DNA of 57,037 bases from a candidate division FCPU426 bacterium. GTDB lineage: Bacteria > Oederibacteriota > Muellerivitia > Muellerivitales > Muellerivitaceae. Below, piece after piece: positions 38,409 to 46,728 of this stretch. The translations under genes were made by a program, and so were the position numbers. The stretch spans positions 1 through 57,037 of the forward strand of contig PLZG01000050.1 in NCBI GenBank assembly GCA_003152075.1. Reading direction: 5' to 3'. The notes beneath the pieces were generated by a model, which was given only the letters and a program-made list of their open reading frames with translations, was not told the origin of the DNA and did no database searches. Within the stretch, counting starts at the first letter, position 1. Each line of letters opens with the position of its first letter.

Positions 38409-41400
38409 ATGAAATTTTACCAAATCTTTATTAGAGCTTTTCCTCTGGTTAGAGTGGCCCTTTGGGCCCTTATCCCTTTAGGTATGGTAACGCTTTCAGC
38501 GAACGCCCAGACTTGCAGCACGAACTCTTCTGCCGTCTCAAACCTTTGCGTCACCGTTTCTCCGACCAATCCCATTCCCGGTTCTTCCGTCACGGTTACC
38601 GCCAATTATTGCAGCACGGTGAACGGGGGAAGCGGAACGGAGTTCGATGTCCTATTGAACAGCAATGCCACCACGATCCAGGCCTGCCCCACCTCTGGGC
38701 AGATATTCTTGGTGGACGCGGCGGGACAAAACCGAAACGACCTGGACCCCTGCGCTGCGGCGGGACAAGGCCCGGGCTGTGATATTGGCTGGTATGACGG
38801 CCTCTTAAATCCGGGGGCGACTTGCACCAACCATTCGGTGACTTGGGTTCTCGCCATTCCGAATAATGTGGCAGTGGGAGGGGTCTATAACGTGATTGTG
38901 GCCGCAGGAGGCTACGGCAGTTTAAGATGCGGTTCAGCTGTGTTGAACTCAGCCTCCATCCCCGTCACAATCCCCCTGCCCCCGCCCAATATTTACAATA
39001 TCTCCAAGGCCGTGGAAGAAAACGGAACATCGGTCAATCCAGGAGACCTTTTGTTGTTCAAGATCGATTACACCTTCGTTAACACAAATAACCTCATCAT
39101 TACCGACGCTGTCCCGCCCAATACCACCCTTGTGGAAACCGGGCCTGTTTCGATTGAAAGCGGGGCGGTTTCGGGTTCGGGCCCCGGAAGCCCCGTGACC
39201 TGGTCTCCTGGAAGTGCCACAACCGCCATTTCGGGCGAGGTGTGGATGCTGGTGCGGGTAAATTCGGGGGCCTCGGCGCCGGTTTCGGGAACGGTTATTT
39301 CCAACACGGCGACGCTTTCCTCGGCCCAAATATCCGCTACCACAACTAATACGGCCTCCGTGAACGTAGGGCCAGGTTTTCAGATTACGAAAAGCGAACT
39401 TTCCGCGTCGATCCTACCCGGGCAAAACATCACCTATACCCTCAATTACAATCATAACGGCCAGAGTCTTCTTTTTTACGATTCCTACGACAACGACGTG
39501 GTGGGCACGGCTGGCAACAGTATCCAGAGTTATGACGGCACCGGTTACACCATGGGCAACGCCAGCGCCACATTTGGTGTCGCCTCGGACTCACAGAACA
39601 ACCATTACATCGTGGCCAACGCCTGCCCTGCCTCCGCCCAAGGGGTTACCTGCACTAACTTCACCGCGCTTTTGAGGAACAGTCCTCCTGTTAGCCTTTG
39701 CAGCAATTTCACCGTGGAAGGGGATGTCTATATCCCCGCCGGTGACCCGTCAGGAGCCGACGCCCATATGGTGATCGCGGCTAATCCTTCCGCTGGCGGG
39801 GTGGGGGATTCCTACATGCTTGGCATATCCCTGGACAATTATCCCGGCAACTTTTTTCTTCAAAAAAACATATCGGCTACCGCGTCGGTTACCAATCCAG
39901 TGACGATGCTCAACAATTCCATTGGCACGACGATCACCGCTGGAATTTGGTACACATTGAAGTCTCAAGTGACCTACGTCGGGGGAAACCTGACGATCTG
40001 CGGTAAGGTTTGGCCCAAGGGCTCCGCTGAGCCCGCCGCGAACGCTTTTTGTTACCTTGACCCCAGCCCCCTGCCTTGCACGCCCGCAGGCGGTGGAAAG
40101 TACCAGGTTGGGTGGCAGGCTGACGGGTCGGCCAACATGGATTATTACTCGAACCTCAAGTTGTTCGGCCCGGACCCGGCTATCAACACGGTTATTTGGG
40201 ACACCCTTCCCACCGGTGTTTCCTATGTGGGAAATAGCACCGCCGGAGCGGGGGCCGCAACGGTTAATTTCGTCCTGGGACCGCCTCTCAGTTGGAGTTT
40301 CCCGGGGACAATCCTCAATGGCCCGTCCGGTGTTGTCACCTGGTGGGGCTCGGTTAGTTGCGGATCCTCAGGGTTAATCATTAACAGCGCGGATCTCCAG
40401 GCCAGCGGGGTAAGCGCAGTCTATTCCAAAGCGGTCACCGCGACTGTGGCGACCTGTACTTTCACCCCCACCGCGACCAATACCCCTACCAACACTCCTA
40501 CCATTACACCGACTAATAGCCCGACCAACAGCCCCACCCGAACCCCAACCAATACACCTACCAATACACCGACAATAACCCCCACCAATACGCCCACCAA
40601 CACCCTCACCATTACCCCCACCAATAGCCCGACTAACAGTCCGACTGTTACGCCAACGAAAAGTCCCACCAATAGCCCAACCAACACCCCAACTATTACG
40701 CCAACCCTCACGCCCACCAACACGCGCACTCCAACGCCGACCAACACCTTTATCAATACGCCGACCCCCACCAACACTCCCACACTAACTCCCACGAATA
40801 CTCCCACAAACACCGCCACCCATACGCCAACGAACACCCCGACCGCCACCAATACTCCTACCAATACACCCACAAACACTCCAACCGTTACCCCTACGGA
40901 TACCCCCACCAATAGCCCCACGAACACCTTCACGGCCACCAATACCCCGACGAACACTCCCACACCGACTCCAACCGACACTCCCACAAATACTTTTACT
41001 CCAACCGATACTTTTACTCCAACTCCAACCGATACCCCAACCGATACCTTTACGCCTACCCTCACCAATACTCCAACCTTCACTCCAACGCCCACCGATA
41101 CTCCCACCAACACAAATACCTTTACCCCCACGGATACTCCAACTTATACCTTTACACCTACCGACACTTTTACCCCGACAGATACCCCAACCCCCACTTT
41201 CACTTTTACGCCTACCGACACACCCACTTGGACTTTCACCTTTACCCCAACCTTTACCCCCACACCTACCTATACCTTCACACCGACGCCAACCTGGACA
41301 TTCACCTTTACCCCGACTAACACCCCCACTGCCACCAACAGTCCCACGAATAGCCCGACCCACACGCCCACAAATACACCAACCCTTACCCCGACCCATA

Positions 41401-42716
41401 CCCCAACATCCACGCCAACCAACACTCCAACCGCTACCCCTACGCCGCCCGCGGTCATTGGAATTCAAAAGCAAGCCTCCGTGGCCAACGCCTCTTCCGG
41501 TGACACGGTGACTTACGACATCACCCTCAATGTCACCGGGACCACAGCGCAAAGTGTGGTAGTGAACGACACACTTCCAGCCAACGTCACTTTCAATGGT
41601 TTCGGGGTCGAGCCGGCGGGGACCACCCAACAGCAAAATGGATCACTTCTGACCTGGAATCTTCCGCCTTTGCCGGTTGGGACCTATAGTCTTTTTTATA
41701 CCGTGAAGGTTAACAATTTCGTCCAGGCTGGGACCCTTTTGGAAAACCAGGCCTGGGCCAGCAACCCGGGGAGTGCCCCCGTCACGGCTAAAGCCGACGT
41801 GACTGTGATAGGGGATTACACCATCAAAATTGGGGTATATAACGAGGCAGGTGAATTGGTAAAGATCATCAAAATCATGCACCTGTCCCAACCCGTAAAC
41901 AACATCCAATTGGTATCCAACGTCATCACCAGCCTCAACGGGGACAACCACGAGGTCGACATTTATTACCTGGGACTTTTAATAGGGGCTTGGGACGGAA
42001 GCAATGCCAATGGCGACCCGGTCACTAATGGGAAATACCACATCAAGGTGGATAGCAGCGACAATTATGGGGTGGTGACCAGCGTCACCCAACAGGTCAT
42101 GGTGAGCCGGGTTTTATTCAAGTCCACTATCAACATTTATAACCAGGCCGGGGAGATCGTCAGACACCTTTACGCCTACGCGGATGATCCAGGCAAGACC
42201 AATGTCACCAGCGTCCGGTTGTCCTCAAGTACTATTGATCCAAGTTACGTCCCGGGAGGGGTACTTTCCCATTTATCAGTGATCCTGAGCAACGGGACAA
42301 TCGCCATTTGGGACGGAAAAAATGACAACGGAAATTTGGTGACCAACGGCCACTATTTCGTTGAGGTACATACGGTGGATGGGCAGGGAGGCGAGACGGT
42401 GGTTACGGAAGAGGTGACGGTTTTCGCGGTGGGGTCTGATGGTGTTGGGACGGTCATGGCCCAACCTAATGTACTTAAGGGAGTGACCCAAACCACCTTT
42501 ACTTCTGACTCGGTCCTGGGATTAATCCTCCAGGTGAGGCTCTATTCCATAGCCGGGGAAAAGGTGAGTTATAACCTTGAAAATAGTGGAATCAATCAAA
42601 CTACAATCGATGTCTCGGGACTTGCCAGCGGCCTTTACCTAGCGGTGGTGGATGCAATTGATTCACATGGCTGGAAGATAGGCCAAAAAATCGTCAAACT
42701 TGCGATTGTTCACTAA
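38409..42716 (+). CDS. Giant secreted DUF11/FlgD-type surface protein with a 330-residue Thr/Pro linker
   Basis: The 1435-residue product has the same plan as the 31.1-kb gene. A signal peptide ends at SANAQ (about 34), followed by an N-terminal beta domain, a DUF11-type repeat ([35 protein letters not shown]), and a second DUF11 start split by about 230 residues ([45 protein letters not shown]) before [13 protein letters not shown]. The linker spans about residues 683-1014 and includes [11 protein letters not shown] variants. A third DUF11 repeat ([20 protein letters not shown]) and three FlgD-like units follow ([24 protein letters not shown] with [20 protein letters not shown]), ending IVKLAIVH. 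A promoter is not clear. Probably a surface fibre or adhesin. Confidence 0.82.
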   Translation: MKFYQIFIRAFPLVRVALWALIPLGMVTLSANAQTCSTNSSAVSNLCVTVSPTNPIPGSSVTVTANYCSTVNGGSGTEFDVLLNSNATTIQACPTSGQIFLVDAAGQNRNDLDPCAAAGQGPGCDIGWYDGLLNPGATCTNHSVTWVLAIPNNVAVGGVYNVIVAAGGYGSLRCGSAVLNSASIPVTIPLPPPNIYNISKAVEENGTSVNPGDLLLFKIDYTFVNTNNLIITDAVPPNTTLVETGPVSIESGAVSGSGPGSPVTWSPGSATTAISGEVWMLVRVNSGASAPVSGTVISNTATLSSAQISATTTNTASVNVGPGFQITKSELSASILPGQNITYTLNYNHNGQSLLFYDSYDNDVVGTAGNSIQSYDGTGYTMGNASATFGVASDSQNNHYIVANACPASAQGVTCTNFTALLRNSPPVSLCSNFTVEGDVYIPAGDPSGADAHMVIAANPSAGGVGDSYMLGISLDNYPGNFFLQKNISATASVTNPVTMLNNSIGTTITAGIWYTLKSQVTYVGGNLTICGKVWPKGSAEPAANAFCYLDPSPLPCTPAGGGKYQVGWQADGSANMDYYSNLKLFGPDPAINTVIWDTLPTGVSYVGNSTAGAGAATVNFVLGPPLSWSFPGTILNGPSGVVTWWGSVSCGSSGLIINSADLQASGVSAVYSKAVTATVATCTFTPTATNTPTNTPTITPTNSPTNSPTRTPTNTPTNTPTITPTNTPTNTLTITPTNSPTNSPTVTPTKSPTNSPTNTPTITPTLTPTNTRTPTPTNTFINTPTPTNTPTLTPTNTPTNTATHTPTNTPTATNTPTNTPTNTPTVTPTDTPTNSPTNTFTATNTPTNTPTPTPTDTPTNTFTPTDTFTPTPTDTPTDTFTPTLTNTPTFTPTPTDTPTNTNTFTPTDTPTYTFTPTDTFTPTDTPTPTFTFTPTDTPTWTFTFTPTFTPTPTYTFTPTPTWTFTFTPTNTPTATNSPTNSPTHTPTNTPTLTPTHTPTSTPTNTPTATPTPPAVIGIQKQASVANASSGDTVTYDITLNVTGTTAQSVVVNDTLPANVTFNGFGVEPAGTTQQQNGSLLTWNLPPLPVGTYSLFYTVKVNNFVQAGTLLENQAWASNPGSAPVTAKADVTVIGDYTIKIGVYNEAGELVKIIKIMHLSQPVNNIQLVSNVITSLNGDNHEVDIYYLGLLIGAWDGSNANGDPVTNGKYHIKVDSSDNYGVVTSVTQQVMVSRVLFKSTINIYNQAGEIVRHLYAYADDPGKTNVTSVRLSSSTIDPSYVPGGVLSHLSVILSNGTIAIWDGKNDNGNLVTNGHYFVEVHTVDGQGGETVVTEEVTVFAVGSDGVGTVMAQPNVLKGVTQTTFTSDSVLGLILQVRLYSIAGEKVSYNLENSGINQTTIDVSGLASGLYLAVVDAIDSHGWKIGQKIVKLAIVH
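40458..41450 (+). repeat. Coding Thr/Pro tandem linker, about 1 kb
   Basis: Degenerate units encoding [12 protein letters not shown] and, in the second half, FTPTDT and WTFTFTPT occupy about 331 codons. The two halves differ in composition (Asn/Ser-rich, then Asp/Phe-rich), suggesting separate rounds of expansion. Codon choice varies between units. Confidence 0.93.
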
Positions 42717-42739
42717 AGGGAAAATAAGATTCATTTAGA

Positions 42740-42762
42740 CCCTCGCCCCTTGCGGGAGAGGG
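42740..42762. repeat. Interspersed short repeat (CCCTCGCCCCTTGCGGGAGAGGG type), copy 1
   Basis: A C-rich to G-rich partly palindromic unit lies between the giant surface gene and the terminator. A closely matching copy with two changes lies at about 45664-45686. It belongs to the set of small non-coding repeats in this window. Confidence 0.6.
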
Positions 42763-42797
42763 AGGACACCAGTTATCAAAATTTCCACAGCCAAAAT

Positions 42798-42836
42798 AAA
42801 AAAGCCCTTGAGGCCATAAGGCTTCAAGGGCTTTTT
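42798..42836. terminator. Bidirectional Rho-independent terminator
   Basis: AAAGCCCTTGA (42801-42811) pairs exactly with TCAAGGGCTTT (42824-42834) around a smaller GCC/GGC stem, with A's before and T's after. It serves both the 1435-residue gene (plus) and the aldolase gene (minus), which converge here. Confidence 0.88.
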
Positions 42837-42861
42837 GTCTTAATGCGGTTAAGGGCTGGTT

Positions 42862-43929
42862 TTAAGCGATCGTGACATCCTTTGACAAGTAAACGTCCTG
42901 GATGGTTTGGAGAAGCTTGGCGCCCTCGGCCATAGGCCTCTGGAAAGCCTTCCGGCCCGAGATCAATCCCATGCCGCCCGCGCGTTTGTTGATGACCGCC
43001 GTCTTGACGGCCTCGGCGAAGTCGTTCTCGCCCGAAGCGCCGCCCGAATTGATCAACCCCGCTCGACCCATATAGCAATTGGCCACCTGCCAGCGAGTGT
43101 ACTCGATGGGGTGGTCGGGGATAAGGGTTTCATACATGCGCTTGTCGAACTTGCCGTAGTTGGATTCCTGGTTCAAGAAAAGGAACCCGCCGTTATTCTC
43201 CGGCAGTTTCTGCTTGATGATGTCCGCCTCGATGGTCACACCCAGGTGGTTAGCCTGGCCGGTCAAGTCGGCGGAAAGGTGAAAATCTTTGTCTTTGGTC
43301 TTGAAGGCCTTGTTACGGATGTAGCACCAGAGAACGGTGAACATGCCTAACTCGTGGGCTTCCCGGAAAGCTTTGGTGGTTTCCTCAATTTCCCTTTGGG
43401 CCGTGTCGCTACCGAAGTAAACCGTGGCGCCAATGCCCGCCGCGCCCATCTCATAGGCTTGTTTGGCGGTACCGAAGTAAAACTCGGTGGCCTTGTTGGG
43501 GTAGGTCAGCAATTCGTTGTGGTTCAACTTTACGATGAAGGGAATTTTGTGGGCGTATTTACGGGACGTCATGCCCAGGACTCCCAAGGTGGAAGCTACG
43601 GCGTTACAGCCGCCCTCAATGGCCAGCTTCACAATATTTTCAGCGTCGAAATAAATCGGGTTCTTGGCGAAGGAAGCACCCGCGCTATGCTCGATGCCCT
43701 GGTCCACGGGAAGAATGGAAACGTAGCCGGTGCCGGTCAGGCGGCCGGTGGAATAAAGCCATTGGAGGTTGTTCAAAACCCTTTGATTGCGGTCTGTCGA
43801 GGCGAAAATGCGATCGACCCAATCCGAGCCAGGGATATGAAGGGAGTCCTTGGCAATTCCCTTGCATTTGTAGCCCAAGAGATCCTTGGCGTCTTTGCCC
43901 AAATGCTTTTCGAGATCGGATAAGTTCAT
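42862..43929 (-). CDS. fbaB: Class I fructose-bisphosphate aldolase (DhnA/FbaB family)
   Basis: Cleaves fructose 1,6-bisphosphate to triose phosphates, or the reverse, through a Lys Schiff base and without metal, in the cytoplasm. The 355-residue sequence has the family's landmarks: [70 protein letters not shown] and the phosphate site [15 protein letters not shown] then [24 protein letters not shown] lies 9 bases before the ATG. It shares a bidirectional terminator with the surface gene on the other strand. Together with the PPi-dependent phosphofructokinase at 51.2 kb it indicates a reversible glycolytic core. The gene is monocistronic. Confidence 0.93.
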   Translation of the reverse strand: MNLSDLEKHLGKDAKDLLGYKCKGIAKDSLHIPGSDWVDRIFASTDRNQRVLNNLQWLYSTGRLTGTGYVSILPVDQGIEHSAGASFAKNPIYFDAENIVKLAIEGGCNAVASTLGVLGMTSRKYAHKIPFIVKLNHNELLTYPNKATEFYFGTAKQAYEMGAAGIGATVYFGSDTAQREIEETTKAFREAHELGMFTVLWCYIRNKAFKTKDKDFHLSADLTGQANHLGVTIEADIIKQKLPENNGGFLFLNQESNYGKFDKRMYETLIPDHPIEYTRWQVANCYMGRAGLINSGGASGENDFAEAVKTAVINKRAGGMGLISGRKAFQRPMAEGAKLLQTIQDVYLSKDVTIA

Positions 43930-44069
43930 TTTCGAGTCCTTAGCTGTGGATTTAGGCCCTAAAAGGGGCCAAACAAGGCTTTAGTAATACAAAATATAGA
44001 AGCAATAAGCAAGCGCATAAAGACCGCAGCCATCCATTCCGTATTAAGTTTTAAATAAAGGGAATTGGG

Positions 44070-44423
44070 CTATTTCCAAGTCTTGTTAAATTCTTCTTCC
44101 TTAAATCCGATAGTCGCTTTGGTGTCCTCGAACACCAGGGGTCTTTTAATCAACCGTCCATTTTTCGAAAGCATTTCCAACAGTTGATCTTCCCTCAGCG
44201 TTTTTACTTTTTCTTTCATGTTCAGTTCACGGTACTGGACCCCGCTGGTATTGAGCAGGTCGGTCACCTTTTTCCCGCTGTCCTTTAAAATTTTCTTGAG
44301 TTCGGTTTTGGTGGGGGGGTGGGTGGTGATATCCACCGAATCTAATTGATTCTTGTGGGATTCCAGCCACTTTTGGGCTTTGCGGCAGGTGGAGCAGTTG
44401 GCATAATGATAAAACTTTGGCAT
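44070..44423 (-). CDS. ArsC/Spx/YffB-family thioredoxin-fold protein
   Basis: The 117-residue product matches the ArsC-like reductase family: FYHYANCSTCRKAQKWLE with the Cys10-x-x-Cys13 motif, a middle stretch GKKVTDLLNTSGVQYREL, and RLIKRPLVFEDTKATIGFKEEEF, where the Arg-Pro (cis-Pro) segment is typical. The CxxC form is closest to Spx/MgsR or YffB-type members rather than plasmid arsenate reductases (single Cys), so arsenate reduction should not be assumed. No other arsenic gene is near. It diverges from the FecR-domain gene across a repeat-containing gap. Family firm, role unknown. Confidence 0.88.
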   Translation of the reverse strand: MPKFYHYANCSTCRKAQKWLESHKNQLDSVDITTHPPTKTELKKILKDSGKKVTDLLNTSGVQYRELNMKEKVKTLREDQLLEMLSKNGRLIKRPLVFEDTKATIGFKEEEFNKTWK

Positions 44424-44450
44424 GAATTTGTACTCTTTATGGCGGATTGA

Positions 44451-44530
44451 GTAGGGGCGACATTTACCCGTCAGCCTTTGGCTGAGGGCTCTTCAGTGAC
44501 GCCCTGGGACGTGATAAATCACGCCCCTAC
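44451..44530. repeat. Inverted-repeat-bounded small element with two palindromic units
   Basis: GTAGGGGCG (44451-44459) and CGCCCCTAC (44522-44530) are exact inverted ends about 80 bases apart. Inside are the same 24-base palindrome found at about 15334-15357 (here about 44466-44489) and a second motif ending GTGATAAATCACGCCCCTAC that is related to the element at 54724-54772. This is a REP/MITE-like composite without coding capacity, in the divergent gap between the ArsC-like and FecR-like genes. Confidence 0.75.
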
Positions 44531-44555
44531 ATAAGTATCATTAAGGAAGGCTGAC

Positions 44556-45593
44556 GTGGTCAAGCGCATTGCGCAATTGAGTTTGATTTTCGCTTTTCTC
44601 GTTTCGGGATTATTTCTGGTTCCGAACCAGGCGGTTCGGGCCGACAACTCGGTAACCCCGACTCCTGCGGCAAATTCTTCGAAATCCAACACTCATCACA
44701 AGACTAAAAAGAAATCTTCTTCCAAGGAAAAAGCGAAACTAACGGCTACTCCGACCGCTGGAAAGAAAAAGCTGATCCCGACCAAGACCTCCCCACCGAC
44801 TAAAACAGCCACACCTAAAAAGACTTTTACCCCTACTAAGACGGCAACCCCGAAAAGGACGCCTACCCCTACCCGCACCGCCACCCGTACTCCCACTCCC
44901 AAGCCGGAAGCGAAAAAAGTAGATTTGCCCCCGCTTTTCCTGGCCGAAGTTAAAGGAGAGGTATACCTGATTCACGATGGCGACAAGAAAAAAGCTGATC
45001 CGCCCCAAAAAGTGGAAGCTAATGACCGTATTGTCACTGGTAAGGACAGCAAGGCTTACCTGGAGTTCCAGGCCGGGGGAACCATTGAGGTCGGCCCCGA
45101 CAGCGACATGAAAATTAGCCAATTGGAAGTTAACCCCAATAGTTTCAAGGCCCGGTTCATGATGGCCTTCGGCAAAATGAAAACCGTGATTCACAAGCTA
45201 ACCACCTCTTCCTCGGTATTTGAGGTGGAAGCGGGCGGGGTGGTGTCGGGTGTCCGGGGAACGACCTTTGAGGTGGGCTACGACCAGGACAAAAGAGAAG
45301 CGGCTACCAAGACTTACGACGGAACCGTATACACCAGGGTGAACGGAAAGGAACAGCTCGTCCAAAAGGGTTTCTCCATGGTAGTGGGTAGGGGTGGCGC
45401 GCCCGTGCTGGGGCCTTTGAGCGGTTCGGATGTCGCGGATTTCGTCAGCTTTCTCGACGCTTCCGATAAGCTGGAAGCGGCGAAGCAAATCCTCCTGAAG
45501 AAATTGGAGCAACGGCTGTTGGATGAAGTCGCCAAAAAGCTTTTGGGTAACGCGGGAAAGGGTGTTGGGAATATCCTTCAGTTCCATTTTTAA
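44556..45593 (+). CDS. Exported FecR-domain protein with a basic Thr/Pro linker
   Basis: The 345-residue product starts at a GTG with AAGGAAGG 4 bases upstream. The signal peptide ends near AVRA (about 29). A linker of about 90 residues (to about 125) alternates KTATPKKTFTPTKTATPKRT units, rich in Lys/Arg as well as Thr/Pro, unlike the neutral linkers of the surface proteins. The FecR-type domain (about 130-280) includes GEVYLIHDG, NDRIVTGKDSKAYLEF, GGTIEVGPDSDMKI, GVVSGVRGTTFEVGYD and GTVYTRV. A helical tail ends the protein. FecR domains usually bind cell-wall or glycan or form signalling modules; here no sigma factor or transmembrane anchor is present. Periplasmic; partner unknown. Confidence 0.83.
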   Translation: MVKRIAQLSLIFAFLVSGLFLVPNQAVRADNSVTPTPAANSSKSNTHHKTKKKSSSKEKAKLTATPTAGKKKLIPTKTSPPTKTATPKKTFTPTKTATPKRTPTPTRTATRTPTPKPEAKKVDLPPLFLAEVKGEVYLIHDGDKKKADPPQKVEANDRIVTGKDSKAYLEFQAGGTIEVGPDSDMKISQLEVNPNSFKARFMMAFGKMKTVIHKLTTSSSVFEVEAGGVVSGVRGTTFEVGYDQDKREAATKTYDGTVYTRVNGKEQLVQKGFSMVVGRGGAPVLGPLSGSDVADFVSFLDASDKLEAAKQILLKKLEQRLLDEVAKKLLGNAGKGVGNILQFHF

Positions 45594-45663
45594 CCCTAAA
45601 CCAACGCCTGACACGAAGTCACGAAGAAAGTCTATTAAGAGTACTTCTAAAAATTCGTAAAGA

Positions 45664-45698
45664 CCCTCGTCCCTTGCGGAAGAGGGTAGGGTGAGGGG
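45664..45698. repeat. Interspersed short repeat, copy 2
   Basis: A second copy of the CCCTCG(C/T)CCCTTGCGG(G/A)AGAGGG unit seen at 42740, extended here by TAGGGTGAGGGG. The same gap (45594-45765) also has CACGAAGTCACGAAG near 45613, another simple repeat. No gene is present. Confidence 0.6.
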
Positions 45699-45765
45699 TG
45701 GTTAAACCCAATGATTTTTATAATTCCTTTGAGTCTTTGTGGTTTTGTATCAGAAGTGGGTTTTT

Positions 45766-46701
45766 ATGAATAGTTCTTTCCGTGTGGTTTGTCTGGGGAA
45801 CGTGCTGGTGGATGTGTTGGTTAAGCCCGTGAACAAACTGCCGCCCAAAGGCGGGCTCTTGGCAGTGGACCAGGTCGAGGTGGCACTGGGCGGATGCGCC
45901 TCCAACACCGCCCTTGCCTTAAGCCGCCTGGGTGTTCCTACCTCGCTCTGGGGCAAAGTCGGCCAGGATCATTTCAGCGATTTCGCCCTGAAGCAATTAA
46001 AAGATGGCGACGTGGAAACCTCCGGGATGCGAGTCGATCCCAAGGTATCCACCTCGGCCACTTTGGTGCTGGTAGATTCCAAGGCCCGCCGGTCCTTCCT
46101 CCATTCGGTGGCCGCCAACGACGATATCCATCTCAGTGACTTGAAACTTTCGCACTTTCATACCTTCAAACATTTACACGTGGGCGGGTATTTTTTATTC
46201 CCTAAACTCGATGGAATACCGATGGCTCAAATTTTGCGGGAAGCCCAGCGACAAGGATTGACCACATCTTTAGACACAGCTTGGGATTTGAAGAATCGCT
46301 GGATGAAAGCCCTGAAGCCCTGCCTGTCCTTCCTGGATTACTTCATGCCAAGTGAGAGGGAAGTGAAAAAGCTCCTAGGCCATATCCAAACCCGCAAAGC
46401 GGCCCTGGCATTCCTGAAGCTGGGTGCCAAGTGTGTAATCATCAAGCGAGGCGAAAAAGGGTCTTACCTGTTGCACCAAAACGGCAGGGAATATCAGGCT
46501 CCACCCCCGAGGACTAAGGTCGTGGATACGACGGGAGCCGGGGATTGTTTTTGCGCAGGATTTATCAAGGGCTTATCCCTCCGCTGGAGTTATAGGGATT
46601 GCTTGCGGTTGGGTAACGCGGCGGGCGCTTGCGCTGTTTCCCAATTGGGGGCTACCACGGGGTTAAAATCATTCCGGCAAGTTGTTTCCTTACTCAAATA
46701 A
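45766..46701 (+). CDS. PfkB-family carbohydrate kinase
   Basis: Phosphorylates a sugar or nucleoside with ATP in the cytoplasm. The 311-residue length fits the family. Signatures are VVCLGNVLVDVLVKP and the N-terminal GGCASNTALALSRLG substrate region, then the C-terminal DTTGAGDCFCAGF with catalytic Asp260 and the anion hole Gly-Ala-Gly. An in-frame ATG at 45739 lacks a Shine-Dalgarno; AGTGGG sits 5 bases before the ATG at 45766, chosen here. Only 27 bases separate it from the aldolase/SDR gene, so the pair probably acts in one sugar-catabolic route: kinase, then aldol cleavage of the phosphorylated sugar. The exact sugar cannot be read from sequence. Confidence 0.9.
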   Translation: MNSSFRVVCLGNVLVDVLVKPVNKLPPKGGLLAVDQVEVALGGCASNTALALSRLGVPTSLWGKVGQDHFSDFALKQLKDGDVETSGMRVDPKVSTSATLVLVDSKARRSFLHSVAANDDIHLSDLKLSHFHTFKHLHVGGYFLFPKLDGIPMAQILREAQRQGLTTSLDTAWDLKNRWMKALKPCLSFLDYFMPSEREVKKLLGHIQTRKAALAFLKLGAKCVIIKRGEKGSYLLHQNGREYQAPPPRTKVVDTTGAGDCFCAGFIKGLSLRWSYRDCLRLGNAAGACAVSQLGATTGLKSFRQVVSLLK

Positions 46702-46728
46702 AAACCGTCAGGTTATAGTATTACCCCT

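Noticed and set aside
44070-44423. Arsenate reductase annotation
   Set aside because: The CxxC form and lack of ars neighbours fit Spx/YffB-like proteins better.
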